A program made the translations under genes and the position numbers. Below, in pieces: positions 8,200 through 16,260 of a stretch of 64,000 nt of DNA. Source of the DNA: CAIODY01 sp046051225. GTDB lineage: Bacteria > Bacteroidota > Bacteroidia > Chitinophagales > CAIODY01. Within the stretch, counting starts at the first letter, position 1; the number at the start of each line of letters is the position of its first letter. The notes beneath the pieces are model-generated. The model made no database searches, was not told the origin of the DNA, and saw only the letters and a program-made list of their open reading frames with translations. Location of the stretch: contig JBJOOR010000009.1 of assembly GCA_046051225.1 (NCBI GenBank), positions 62,001 to 126,000 on the forward strand. The letters run 5' to 3'.

Positions 8200-9378
8200 T
8201 TATTCAGAAAAGTGGTTTTGTTTTATTTCACTAAAAAGCGAAATCAATTTTTTTTGTTCGTTTTCCCAATTCAATTCTTCTTTTGCTTTTTGCAAATTTT
8301 CTTTCCAAATATGGGTAGCCATTATTTTATTAAAGCCATTAAGGTAAGCATTTTTTTCGTCGGGGTTTACACAAATGCCAACATGGTAAGGTTCTACAAT
8401 ATTAATATATTCGGGCTGTTGGGTGGCTAAAATTGGAATACCCGATATAATATAATCGAACAATTTATTATCTAAAGCATACCAATACGATAAATCACTT
8501 TTATTCCAAGTAGGTACTAACCCCACATCTGCCGATGCCAACGTTTCAGGTACTTTTTGTAATGGTACATAAGGATGATAAAAAATATTGGAATATCCCT
8601 TTGTAGCCACATAATTAAAAATTCCTTTTTTGCCATCATTATCGCTTGCCATCATAATGAAAGCAATATTGGGTTGATTGCCAAATTCATCAATTACTTG
8701 TTCTAAATTTAAAGTTTTAAGATAAACACTACCGCCAATAAAAATTAAAATTTTTGTTGAATCAGGCAAGTTAAAATGTTTTCGAAAATAATTGTTCGAC
8801 TCGTTTATTGATGCTGATTTTGCTGGTATATTTCGTAATACAACGGCTTTGTTTTTTAACTGCAAGTATTCGTTTAAATTGTCGGCTAATGATTTACAAA
8901 CGGTTATTACATAGTCCGTTAAATTTGCATTTTTTCTTTCTCTAATAATTTCATATTTTCTAACCAAATACGATTTTATCATCAACCATTTGCTGCTATA
9001 AGATGATACATTTAGCGGCCAAGCATGAAACAATTCTCGTGATTCGTAAACTAATATCACATTTGGTTTCAACTTTTTTATTTCTTTGCCAATATGATAA
9101 TTTAGTTGATTATGGCAATACAATACATCAAATTCAAATTGGTTAATTAGCGTTTTTACTATTTGTTTTCGGGCTGTAAAATTCTTTGGGTCGTGCAGTG
9201 CAGCGCCATCTAAAAGCCTGTGTAATGGTATGCTTTCAAATGTATCTTCGGTAGGTTTATTGGTTTCTATTTTATGAATTAGCGTTAATTCAAATCCATT
9301 ATCACGTAATGAAAAAATTTCATTTCTGGCTCGTCTATCATTGTAGATATGGTTTTCGAGCAACATTAATATTTTCAT
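8200..9378 (-). CDS. glycosyltransferase, GT4-like (GT-B fold)
   Basis: A 392-residue protein. The N-terminal half begins MKILMLLENHIYNDRRARNE, the usual acceptor-domain opening. The donor domain shows IFIGGSVYLKTLNLE, HPYVPLQKVPETLASADVGLVP and DNKLFDYIISGIPILATQ, where the family's E-x7-E motif is only partly kept. It should add a sugar to a lipid-linked glycan on the inner membrane face. It is the first glycan gene of the operon, starting 2 bp after the rhomboid gene ends. Confidence 0.8.
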   Translation of the reverse strand: MKILMLLENHIYNDRRARNEIFSLRDNGFELTLIHKIETNKPTEDTFESIPLHRLLDGAALHDPKNFTARKQIVKTLINQFEFDVLYCHNQLNYHIGKEIKKLKPNVILVYESRELFHAWPLNVSSYSSKWLMIKSYLVRKYEIIRERKNANLTDYVITVCKSLADNLNEYLQLKNKAVVLRNIPAKSASINESNNYFRKHFNLPDSTKILIFIGGSVYLKTLNLEQVIDEFGNQPNIAFIMMASDNDGKKGIFNYVATKGYSNIFYHPYVPLQKVPETLASADVGLVPTWNKSDLSYWYALDNKLFDYIISGIPILATQQPEYINIVEPYHVGICVNPDEKNAYLNGFNKIMATHIWKENLQKAKEELNWENEQKKLISLFSEIKQNHFSE

Positions 9379-9380
9379 TT

Positions 9381-10010
9381 TTAAATAATGTGTTTTACTT
9401 TTTCAACAAATAATAAAAATAAATTAGGCTGTAATAATCCTGTAAATACAAATCCATAAACAGCACCCCAAAAATGCGCATCATGGTTAATATTATCTCC
9501 TTTTCGTTTTCCTAAAAAATATTCGGCAGCTAAATAAATTACACCAAAAACTATCGCTGGCATTCTAATACCCATCATTAAAATATCTGATGTGGGCGAA
9601 ATTAAAATATTAGCAAATGTAATGGCTGCTACTGCACCACTTGCGCCTATTGATGCATAATACGGATTGTTTCTGTTTTTAATATAAGTAGGAATTTCCG
9701 AAACAGCAATAGCAGAAATGTACAGAAATAAAAAATACAAATTTCCTTTTGCACCAAACATATCGTTGAAATAATAATTCAAATTTGAACCAAATGAATA
9801 AAACACAAACATATTTAAAAACAGATGCATAAAATCGGCATGAATAAAGCCTGATGAAATAAACCGAAACCATTCTAAAGGATTGCGATTTATTAAGTAA
9901 GGAACAAATTTATTTTTATTGAAAAAAGTTTCATTTCCGAATGCAATTAATGAAGCCAAAATGGTAATACCTAGAATAAGCCACATATAGGAAAATGAAA
10001 ATGCCATCAT
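9381..10010 (-). CDS. rhomboid family intramembrane serine protease
   Basis: A 209-residue, six-segment membrane protein. The conserved HADFMHLFLNM lies at residues 57-67, the nucleophile motif GASGAV at 122-127 gives Ser124, and NHDAHFWGAVYGF at 175-187 gives the catalytic His179. All active-site positions are therefore intact. It cleaves substrates within or next to transmembrane helices. It is sandwiched between a desaturase (1 bp) and the glycan genes (2 bp), and its substrate is unknown. Confidence 0.9.
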   Translation of the reverse strand: MMAFSFSYMWLILGITILASLIAFGNETFFNKNKFVPYLINRNPLEWFRFISSGFIHADFMHLFLNMFVFYSFGSNLNYYFNDMFGAKGNLYFLFLYISAIAVSEIPTYIKNRNNPYYASIGASGAVAAITFANILISPTSDILMMGIRMPAIVFGVIYLAAEYFLGKRKGDNINHDAHFWGAVYGFVFTGLLQPNLFLLFVEKVKHII

Positions 10011-10011
10011 G

Positions 10012-11112
10012 TTATGCTGCTTGGTTTGTAGGCTTTTCGCCCAATTGTTTTAATAATTTAAAATGCGAAGCTATGGCGGTTGTAAAATGTTCGATATTTC
10101 TATATTCCAATCCATATTCTTCGGCAGTTTTTTGCACTATTGGTGCTACTTCCGCATAGTGTGTATGGCAAATTTTCGGAAACAAATGATGTATTACATG
10201 CACATTTATTCCGCCCAACATCCAACACCAAAATTTACTTTTTCGGGCAAAATCGCCAGTAGTTTCAACGATGTGAATAGCCCAATTTTTTTCAACATTT
10301 CCATCTTCATTTTTGTGCGGAAAGCTTGTGCCTTCGGTTAAATGCCCTGTTTGAAATGTGAAAGCCAACATCATACCCAACATAGCATGACCTAATAAAA
10401 ATACAGCAAGAATTTGCCAAAATGAGTAGGGTAGTAGTAGGGTTGGAAGTATTAAGGTGTAGGAATAATAAAATAATTTAGTGCTGATCAGTTTAAACCA
10501 TTCGGCAGCTGTAGGTTTCATGCCTGTTTGATAATTTTTTAGATGAGAAAAAATCCAAAAATCTTTCGAAAAAACATAGTTGATGGTAAGTACACTATAA
10601 ATCAAAGGGGCATATAAATATTGATATTTAAAGGCTGGTTTCCATTTGTCTTCCATCGTAAATCGTAAAATGCCATGCCCTTCGCTACTTGTATCTGCAC
10701 CATCAATATTTACATAACTATGGTGTGCTGTGTTATGCGAATAGCGCCACAAGTATGAGTTTACGCCAATTAAATCTAATGAAAAGGAGAGTAAATTATT
10801 AACCCATTTTTGTTTGCTTACAGCGCCATGATTAGCATCATGAGCAATATTAAATGCAATAAATAAATGGGTAAATAAATGTGCAAATGCTAACATTAAT
10901 TTTATGTAGGTAGGCAAGTTTAGAAACATTATTGCAAACCATGTAGCAGCCCATGTTATCATCCAGAAAGCAATTTTAAACCACATTCTGCCATCGGCTA
11001 AATAGCCATTTGGTTTATTTTTAAAATATTCATCTAACCTTGTTTTTAAGGTTTTCATGAAATCTGAATTATTATTCTTTGTAAATTTTACTTTAATATT
11101 TGTTGACGACAT
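10012..11112 (-). CDS. membrane fatty acid desaturase (acyl-CoA/front-end type)
   Basis: A 366-residue integral membrane desaturase. All three histidine boxes are present: HDANHG (91-96), HNTAHHSYVN (126-135) and HVIHHLFP near residue 320. Hydrophobic segments lie around 45-90 and in the middle. The family (linoleoyl-CoA or delta-6-like desaturases of Bacteroidota) inserts a double bond using di-iron and O2. A paralogue lies at 60.5 kb. This gene heads the ten-gene minus-strand operon. Regioselectivity cannot be read from sequence. Confidence 0.88.
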   Translation of the reverse strand: MSSTNIKVKFTKNNNSDFMKTLKTRLDEYFKNKPNGYLADGRMWFKIAFWMITWAATWFAIMFLNLPTYIKLMLAFAHLFTHLFIAFNIAHDANHGAVSKQKWVNNLLSFSLDLIGVNSYLWRYSHNTAHHSYVNIDGADTSSEGHGILRFTMEDKWKPAFKYQYLYAPLIYSVLTINYVFSKDFWIFSHLKNYQTGMKPTAAEWFKLISTKLFYYSYTLILPTLLLPYSFWQILAVFLLGHAMLGMMLAFTFQTGHLTEGTSFPHKNEDGNVEKNWAIHIVETTGDFARKSKFWCWMLGGINVHVIHHLFPKICHTHYAEVAPIVQKTAEEYGLEYRNIEHFTTAIASHFKLLKQLGEKPTNQAA

Positions 11113-11256
11113 CTATATTGAATATGAATGAAAGTTAATTTTCGCAAAGAAAATAAAAAAAGTATAGAATTAAAATGATAAGTAATACTTTATGAAAAAC
11201 TAAAATTCACAATTACCATGTTAGTGAAATTATGTAACGAAAAAACCTTTTTAAAA

Positions 11257-11264
11257 TACTTTTG
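11257..11264 (+). promoter_or_regulatory. -7 promoter element of clpP
   Basis: TACTTTTG matches the Bacteroidota -7 consensus TAnnTTTG, 45 bp before the clpP start. No clear TTTG is present 19 nt upstream, so the -33 half is weak. Confidence 0.55.
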
Positions 11265-11309
11265 TTCTACATTTCGGAAATATTAAATTAAAATAAAAAC
11301 AAATTAAAT

Positions 11310-11987
11310 ATGAAAATTCAATCAGAATTCAGAAAGTATGCAGTCCATAATTTAAATATGAGCGGCAACACAATTGATAGTTATATGAAGAAATCTGTAA
11401 CTAATCTTACACCATACATTATAGAAGAACGACCATTAAATGTAGCTACAATGGACGTTTTTAGCCGATTAATGATGGATAGAATTATTTTTATGGGCGA
11501 AGGTATTAATGATTATGTTGCTAATATTATTCAAGCGCAATTGTTGTTTTTAGAATCTACTGACGCTAAACGTGATATTCAAATTTATGTAAATAGCCCT
11601 GGTGGTTCGGTTTATGCTGGTTTAGGTATTTATGATACTATGCAATATATTAATCCAGATGTAGCTACTATTTGTACAGGTTTGGCGGCTTCTATGGCGG
11701 CTGTTTTATTGTGTGCCGGTGCACCTAAAAAACGCACAGCATTAAAACATAGCCGTGTAATGATTCATCAGCCATTAGGCGGTGCCGAAGGACAAGCAAG
11801 TGATATTGAAATTACTGCTCGTGAAATTTTGAAATTGAAAAAGGAGTTGTACGATATTATTGCTAATCATTCAGGCAAAACATATAAAGATGTTGAAAAA
11901 AATAGCGATAGAGATTATTGGATGACAGCTGATGAAGCCAAAGAATATGGAATGATTGATGAAGTGTTGATTAAAAAGCCTGTATAA
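11310..11987 (+). CDS. clpP: ATP-dependent Clp protease proteolytic subunit
   Basis: A 225-residue serine protease with the catalytic triad Ser128 (in GLAASMAA), His153 (in MIHQPLGG) and Asp202. NSPGGSVYAGLGIYD is the family hallmark. It assembles as a tetradecameric chamber that degrades proteins unfolded by ClpX or ClpC. The N-terminus is about 30 residues longer than in E. coli, which may be a cleaved propeptide. It is monocistronic, with its own promoter and terminator, and clpX lies 32 kb away instead of next door. Confidence 0.97.
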   Translation: MKIQSEFRKYAVHNLNMSGNTIDSYMKKSVTNLTPYIIEERPLNVATMDVFSRLMMDRIIFMGEGINDYVANIIQAQLLFLESTDAKRDIQIYVNSPGGSVYAGLGIYDTMQYINPDVATICTGLAASMAAVLLCAGAPKKRTALKHSRVMIHQPLGGAEGQASDIEITAREILKLKKELYDIIANHSGKTYKDVEKNSDRDYWMTADEAKEYGMIDEVLIKKPV

Positions 11988-12004
11988 TTCTATCAAATAT
12001 TTTT

Positions 12005-12057
12005 AAAAACAAAAAAGCGAAGGCAACTTAAAAGTTTGACTTCGCTTTTTTGTTTTT
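12005..12057 (+). terminator. clpP terminator
   Basis: An 18-bp perfect stem (12005-12022 with 12040-12057; core AAAAAGCGAAG) with a 17-nt loop and T-run begins 18 bp after the clpP stop codon. Confidence 0.92.
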
Positions 12058-12221
12058 TAATATCAGCCTACTTCAATAGTAGCTATATTAAAAATTTACT
12101 GTGGGATTTTGGGCTTAAGAGCTTACAATGTATAAATGTTAACGGTTGTGTGTTTTATAGAGTAAGTTGTGTTTGTGTATTTGTTGTTAGTTTTTAATTT
12201 TCATTTTCTGATTTTTGATTA

Positions 12222-12685
12222 ACGATTGTTGTCGCCACTTTTCAATTTTAATAGGTTATTAATTATTTTGGGTTGTGTTATTGTGTTGTGTGTTTTGTGT
12301 GTGTTTGGTTTTTCAAAATTGTATTTCTAATTTTTGGTAGCGATTGTTGTCGCCATTTTTATTTTAATGATTACCTACTATTCATAAATTTCTTGCTTCC
12401 ATATTTTAGCGATTGTAGCCGCTATACTATAGTTTGGGTTAAATCAAAAATTGGGTTTCAGTTTTTTTGTTCACTTAAATTATTTTTTTTATTGCATGTA
12501 TGTAAGGTTGTTTTAAAAGGTTAAAATAGATTTTCTGATTACTAAATTCGTTACGTTTCTTTCATGTTTTAGATGCAGCAATTGTAGTTGCTTATAATTT
12601 GATTTAGGTTAAATAATAGGGTTAATAGTTTTGGTGAAGCAAAGTTTTTTTGTTTCGCTAATTTTGATTTGGCGATTGTTGTCGC
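12222..12685 (+). repeat. array of five related small inverted repeats in a 0.65 kb non-coding region
   Basis: The gap 12058-12702 has no credible gene. It contains five copies of a motif of the form GCRATTGTWGYYGC: 12222-12235 (5' end eroded), 12340-12353, 12407-12424 (longer arms TAGCG/CGCTA), 12577-12592 (arms AGCAA/TTGCT) and 12672-12685. Loops are TTGTTG or TTGTAG. Arms change together (GCGA/TCGC versus GCAA/TTGC), so pairing seems conserved. Flanks are also weakly alike: copies 1 and 2 share TTTTAAT downstream, and copies 3 and 4 share GGTTAAAT plus a GGGTT tract. Centre spacings are about 118, 69, 169 and 94 bp. Function unknown. Confidence 0.7.
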
Positions 12686-12702
12686 AATAAAATGGGTTTA
12701 AT

Positions 12703-13197
12703 TTAATTTTGAGATAAGGTATTGGTTTGATGTAATAAACCAACTGGTCGGCCATTAAGCATTGTAAAGCAAAATATCTGCTGCCCTACCAATATTTTTG
12801 TTTCGCTTTCATATTCAAATCCATCGTATAGCGGTATGTTGTTATCTTTCACGGCATATAAAAACGAAAACAATTCTTTATCTTTTTTGAAATAATAATG
12901 ATAATCATCTTTAGTAACCATTATTTTATTAGCATCTTTTTTCTCTAATAATTCAGGATGTTTTTGCGTTTGTTGAATGGCTTGTAATGAGCTGGAATTA
13001 TTGACGGGAAAATAAGTGTAAGCAAAATTTACATACAATTCGGCTATCATTGACATTTGATTTATTGAGCCAAAAATGCTGCTCGATTTAATTTTATGTT
13101 TTGCTGATTTATCTGAAGCCATTGTAGCAAAGCTTATTAAAAAGCAAAATACCATAGCCATACTTCCTAATGACAGGAATGAAATTTTTCTTAACAT
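12703..13197 (-). CDS. secreted protein of unknown function
   Basis: A 164-residue protein with a Sec signal peptide (basic MLRK, hydrophobic 11-25, likely cleavage after the ATMAS region at 25-28). The mature part contains YVNFAYTYFPVNNSS, a DYHYYFKKDKELFSFLY stretch and a C-terminal VGQQIFCFTML segment. No known domain is recognised. It is convergent with clpP across the hairpin array, and MlaE starts divergently 250 bp upstream. Confidence 0.65.
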   Translation of the reverse strand: MLRKISFLSLGSMAMVFCFLISFATMASDKSAKHKIKSSSIFGSINQMSMIAELYVNFAYTYFPVNNSSSLQAIQQTQKHPELLEKKDANKIMVTKDDYHYYFKKDKELFSFLYAVKDNNIPLYDGFEYESETKILVGQQIFCFTMLNGRPVGLLHQTNTLSQN

Positions 13198-13264
13198 GAT
13201 GTTGGGTTATAATTTATGTTTTCTTGTGTTTTGTGTTATCAATTTTTTCTTTCGATTGATGATA

Positions 13265-13272
13265 CAAAGATA
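13265..13272 (-). promoter_or_regulatory. -7 element of the secreted-protein gene
   Basis: TATCTTTG on the minus strand matches TAnnTTTG and lies 68 bp before the start at 13197. A -33 TTTG is not evident. Confidence 0.45.
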
Positions 13273-13413
13273 TAAGCAGCCATAGCCCTTTCGCATCAGT
13301 ATCATCTTGCAAATTGATACGTGATAAAACTTAAAGTAAATAGTTATCAGTTTTTAGTTGATAGTAACTAATTACTAAAAGCTAATAACTCATCCATGCA
13401 TAATTTATTTATC

Positions 13414-13421
13414 TATATTTG
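13414..13421 (+). promoter_or_regulatory. -7 element of the mlaE operon
   Basis: TATATTTG matches TAnnTTTG, 22 bp before the mlaE start codon. Confidence 0.45.
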
Positions 13422-13443
13422 AAGCCAATAATTAATACAATTA

Positions 13444-14181
13444 ATGCAACCATTATTTCATTTTGGAAGATATTTAATGATGCTAAATGCCACATTCAGC
13501 CGCCCCGAAAACCGCAGAATGTATAGCCGTGAAATTCTTCGCCAGATAGTTTCAATGGGCATAGGCTCATTGGGTATTGTATGCGTAATTTCATTTTTTT
13601 TGGGCGCTGTTACCACAGTGCAAACAGCCTATCAATTAGTATCGCCATTAGTACCATTATATGTAATTGCTTCTATCGTTCGTGATTCATCAATTTTAGA
13701 ATTATCGGTAACCGTTATATCTTTAGTATTGGCTGGTAAAATTGGTAGCAATTTGGCTTCCGAATTAGGCACCATGCGCATTAGCGAACAAATTGATGCT
13801 TTAGAAATAATGGGTGTAAATAGTAAATCGTATTTAATTTTACCCAAAATATTAGGCGCTTTAGTTGCCATTCCATCTTTAGTAATTATATCTACAGCCG
13901 TTACTATTTTTGGTGGCTATTTTGTTACACTTTTTACCAGCATACTTACACCCGAACAATATATTTATGGCTTACACGATTCGTTTGTGGGCTTTAATGT
14001 TACATTCAGTTTAATAAAAGCATTTACGTTTGCGTTTTTAATTTCAACTATTGCTTGTTATTATGGTTATTATACCGAAGGCGGCGCTTTCGAAATAGGC
14101 AACAGCAGTACAAAATCAGTAGTATGGAGTTGTATTTTTATTTTATTTAGCGATTATGTTTTAGCACAATTAATTCTTTAA
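13444..14181 (+). CDS. mlaE: MlaE/YrbE-type ABC transporter permease
   Basis: A 245-residue permease of the MlaE family. Conserved segments are FFLGAVTTVQTAYQ, SIVRDSSILELSVTVISL and LAGKIGSNLASELGTMR followed by QIDALEIMGVN, the coupling region that contacts the ATPase. It belongs to systems moving phospholipids between inner and outer membrane. The usual ATPase (MlaF) and MCE protein (MlaD) are not adjacent; the next genes are an unknown protein (12 bp) and panB. Confidence 0.9.
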   Translation: MQPLFHFGRYLMMLNATFSRPENRRMYSREILRQIVSMGIGSLGIVCVISFFLGAVTTVQTAYQLVSPLVPLYVIASIVRDSSILELSVTVISLVLAGKIGSNLASELGTMRISEQIDALEIMGVNSKSYLILPKILGALVAIPSLVIISTAVTIFGGYFVTLFTSILTPEQYIYGLHDSFVGFNVTFSLIKAFTFAFLISTIACYYGYYTEGGAFEIGNSSTKSVVWSCIFILFSDYVLAQLIL

Positions 14182-14193
14182 TAATATTTTTAG

Positions 14194-14820
14194 ATGAACT
14201 CAATTCAACAGCTATTAACTGATATTCAAACCATCATTCAAGCCCAATCTTTATCACTAATTGATAAGGATATTGCATTGCAAAAAACAAGAAAATTGTA
14301 TGAAGAAATCAGCGCTTTATCAACTCATAAAATAGTTGAACATCAAATTGAAAAAGATAGACTTTTTCAGGAAATACCGCAGAACATCTTTCATCATACA
14401 AATTCCTATCCTGTTGGAGAGGATAAAGTTGAGGTTATAAAAATAAATGATGAAAGAGGTTCGAACTTTCCTATTGAAGAAACTGTAAAAACAGAAACTG
14501 CAAAACACGAATTAAATACAGAAAGTTTAAACGATATTTTAAATAAAAACAGAAAAACAGAATTGGCTGATAAGCTGGAACATTCACCCATAAAGGATTT
14601 AAAAGCAACCATTGGCTTTAATGATAAATTTAGTTTTATACAAAATTTGTTTGCAGGCAATGATGCAGCTTATAAAATGGCAGTTGACCAACTCAATTCG
14701 TTTACTTCTAAAGCCGAAGCCGAACAATTAATAACCGAACTTTCAAATCAAAATAAATGGAATGAAAACGAAGAAATTTCAGAACATTTTAAAGAATTAA
14801 TAAATCGTAAATTTTTATAA
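14194..14820 (+). CDS. conserved Bacteroidota protein of unknown function
   Basis: A 208-residue soluble protein without signal peptide. The N-terminal 60 residues are helical, the middle (about 65-125) is acidic and probably flexible, and the C-terminal block IGFNDKFSFIQNLFAGNDAA with LNSF (about 140-172) looks conserved in similar Bacteroidota hypotheticals as I recall them. It sits between mlaE and panB with gaps of 12 and 11 bp, so it is cotranscribed. No function can be assigned. Confidence 0.75.
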   Translation: MNSIQQLLTDIQTIIQAQSLSLIDKDIALQKTRKLYEEISALSTHKIVEHQIEKDRLFQEIPQNIFHHTNSYPVGEDKVEVIKINDERGSNFPIEETVKTETAKHELNTESLNDILNKNRKTELADKLEHSPIKDLKATIGFNDKFSFIQNLFAGNDAAYKMAVDQLNSFTSKAEAEQLITELSNQNKWNENEEISEHFKELINRKFL

Positions 14821-14831
14821 AAAATAATTTT

Positions 14832-15653
14832 ATGAGTACCGAAAGAAGAATGAATGTAAATAAAGTTACTACGCATGTTTTACAAGCTATGAAAGAACGT
14901 GGCGAAAAAATAAGCATGCTTACTTCGTACGATTATTCGTTAGCAAAAATTGTGGATGCAGCAGGTATTGATGTGATATTGGTAGGCGATTCGGCAAGTA
15001 ATGTAATGGCTGGCTACGATACCACATTGCCTATCACTTTAGACCAAATGATATATCATGCATCATCGGTAAATCGAGCCGTAAAACGTGCATTAGTAGT
15101 GGTAGATTTACCTTTTGGTTCATATCAAGGCAATTCGAAAGAGGCACTTCAATCATCTATTCGTATCATGAAAGAAAGTGGCGCACATGCTGTAAAAATG
15201 GAAGGCGGTGTTGAGATAAAAGAATCAATAGTAAGAATATTATCGGCAGGTGTACCAGTAATGGGGCATTTGGGTTTAACGCCACAATCTATTAATAAAT
15301 TTGGTACTTATACTGTAAGAGCTACAGAAGAAAAAGAAGCCAAAAAATTAATTGAAGATGCCTTATTATTAGAAGAATTAGGATGCTTTAGTATTGTGCT
15401 TGAAAAAATACCAGCGGCTTTAGCTGCCGAAGTAAGCAAGCAATTAAAAATACCTGTAATAGGCATTGGTGCTGGTGCTGATGTGGATGGACAAGTATTA
15501 GTATTACACGATATGTTGGGCATTAACCAAGGCTTTTCGCCACGATTTTTGCGCCGCTATTTAAATTTGTATGATGAAATAAAAACAGCGGTTGGCAATT
15601 ATATTGAAGATGTAAAATCCGAAGATTTTCCTAATGAAAACGAAAAGTATTAA
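14832..15653 (+). CDS. panB: 3-methyl-2-oxobutanoate hydroxymethyltransferase
   Basis: A 273-residue TIM-barrel enzyme that adds a one-carbon unit from methylene-THF to ketoisovalerate, the first step of pantothenate synthesis. Signature segments are MLTSYDYSLAKIVDAAGID, VGDSASNVMAGYDTTLP with its metal Asp, GAHAVKMEGG and IPVIGIGAGADVDGQVLVLHD. Length is normal. It is the last gene of the mlaE operon; other pan genes are not in the window. Confidence 0.95.
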   Translation: MSTERRMNVNKVTTHVLQAMKERGEKISMLTSYDYSLAKIVDAAGIDVILVGDSASNVMAGYDTTLPITLDQMIYHASSVNRAVKRALVVVDLPFGSYQGNSKEALQSSIRIMKESGAHAVKMEGGVEIKESIVRILSAGVPVMGHLGLTPQSINKFGTYTVRATEEKEAKKLIEDALLLEELGCFSIVLEKIPAALAAEVSKQLKIPVIGIGAGADVDGQVLVLHDMLGINQGFSPRFLRRYLNLYDEIKTAVGNYIEDVKSEDFPNENEKY

Positions 15654-15741
15654 GTTTAAAATACCAAATATACTTAATTTCCATTTTTACAATTTTATGC
15701 AATATTGGAGTTGATTATTTGGTGTAATTTTGTAAAAAAAA

Positions 15742-16254
15742 ATGACAATAGCTGCAATTCTTTCATTTGCTGGTAAAATACTTGAACCAGTAATTACATC
15801 AATTAGGAAAAAATATTTTTCTCAACCTAAATTAGATTTTAGGTTTGTATTTTTTTCAGGTTCTAATTCGCTTATTTTCCCAAATAATGTTTTCTCAAAA
15901 ATCACATGGAAATATCAAATTGAGGTTTATAACAATTCCGAACATTCTGCACATAAATTAAAAATTATTCGACCTAAAGAGAATGAAATATTTACTTAAA
16001 AATCTTTTATCGATGAGTTGAAATCAATAAAACCAATTGAAAAAGCAACTTTTGACATTGAGTTTTACAAAAAGGTAAATAATAGTACAAAAGAAAATAT
16101 AGTTAATACTCAAAGTAATACACCTGAAATTTTAGCAACAGAAAAAATAATTTTTCAGTATGAAAACATTAAAGGAAAAGCATTTTTTACAGAGTTTTCA
16201 TTCAATAATAAAATCGGGGAACAAAATGTTTATTTGAGTAAAGTTTCTGATTAA
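15742..16254 (+). pseudogene. unknown gene interrupted by one in-frame TAA
   Basis: Two open segments, 15742-15999 and 16000-16254, lie in the same frame and are separated only by a TAA at 15997-15999. Read through, they give one coherent 170-residue product with similar composition on both sides (NEIFT-stop-KSFIDELKSIKPIEK). The first segment begins at a good ATG with the -7 element TAATTTTG at 15725-15732. The stop is one base from AAA, so it may be a recent mutation or a sequence error. The product begins with a hydrophobic stretch and has no domain I recognise. It runs convergently to within 6 bp of the carboxylase gene. Confidence 0.6.
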
Positions 16255-16260
16255 CTCCCA

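Noticed and set aside
6499..9378. Bacillithiol pathway (BshA glycosyltransferase plus BshB deacetylase)
   Set aside because: The GT4 and PIG-L genes are separated by a FemAB-like gene, no BshC is present, and the surrounding genes point to surface glycans.
12273..12524. 83-codon plus-strand frame inside the hairpin array
   Set aside because: It runs through two hairpin copies, is rich in Cys and Phe as expected from T-rich DNA, and has no promoter or domain.
12060..12702. CRISPR array
   Set aside because: The repeats are short, diverged and irregularly spaced, and there are no cas genes in the window.
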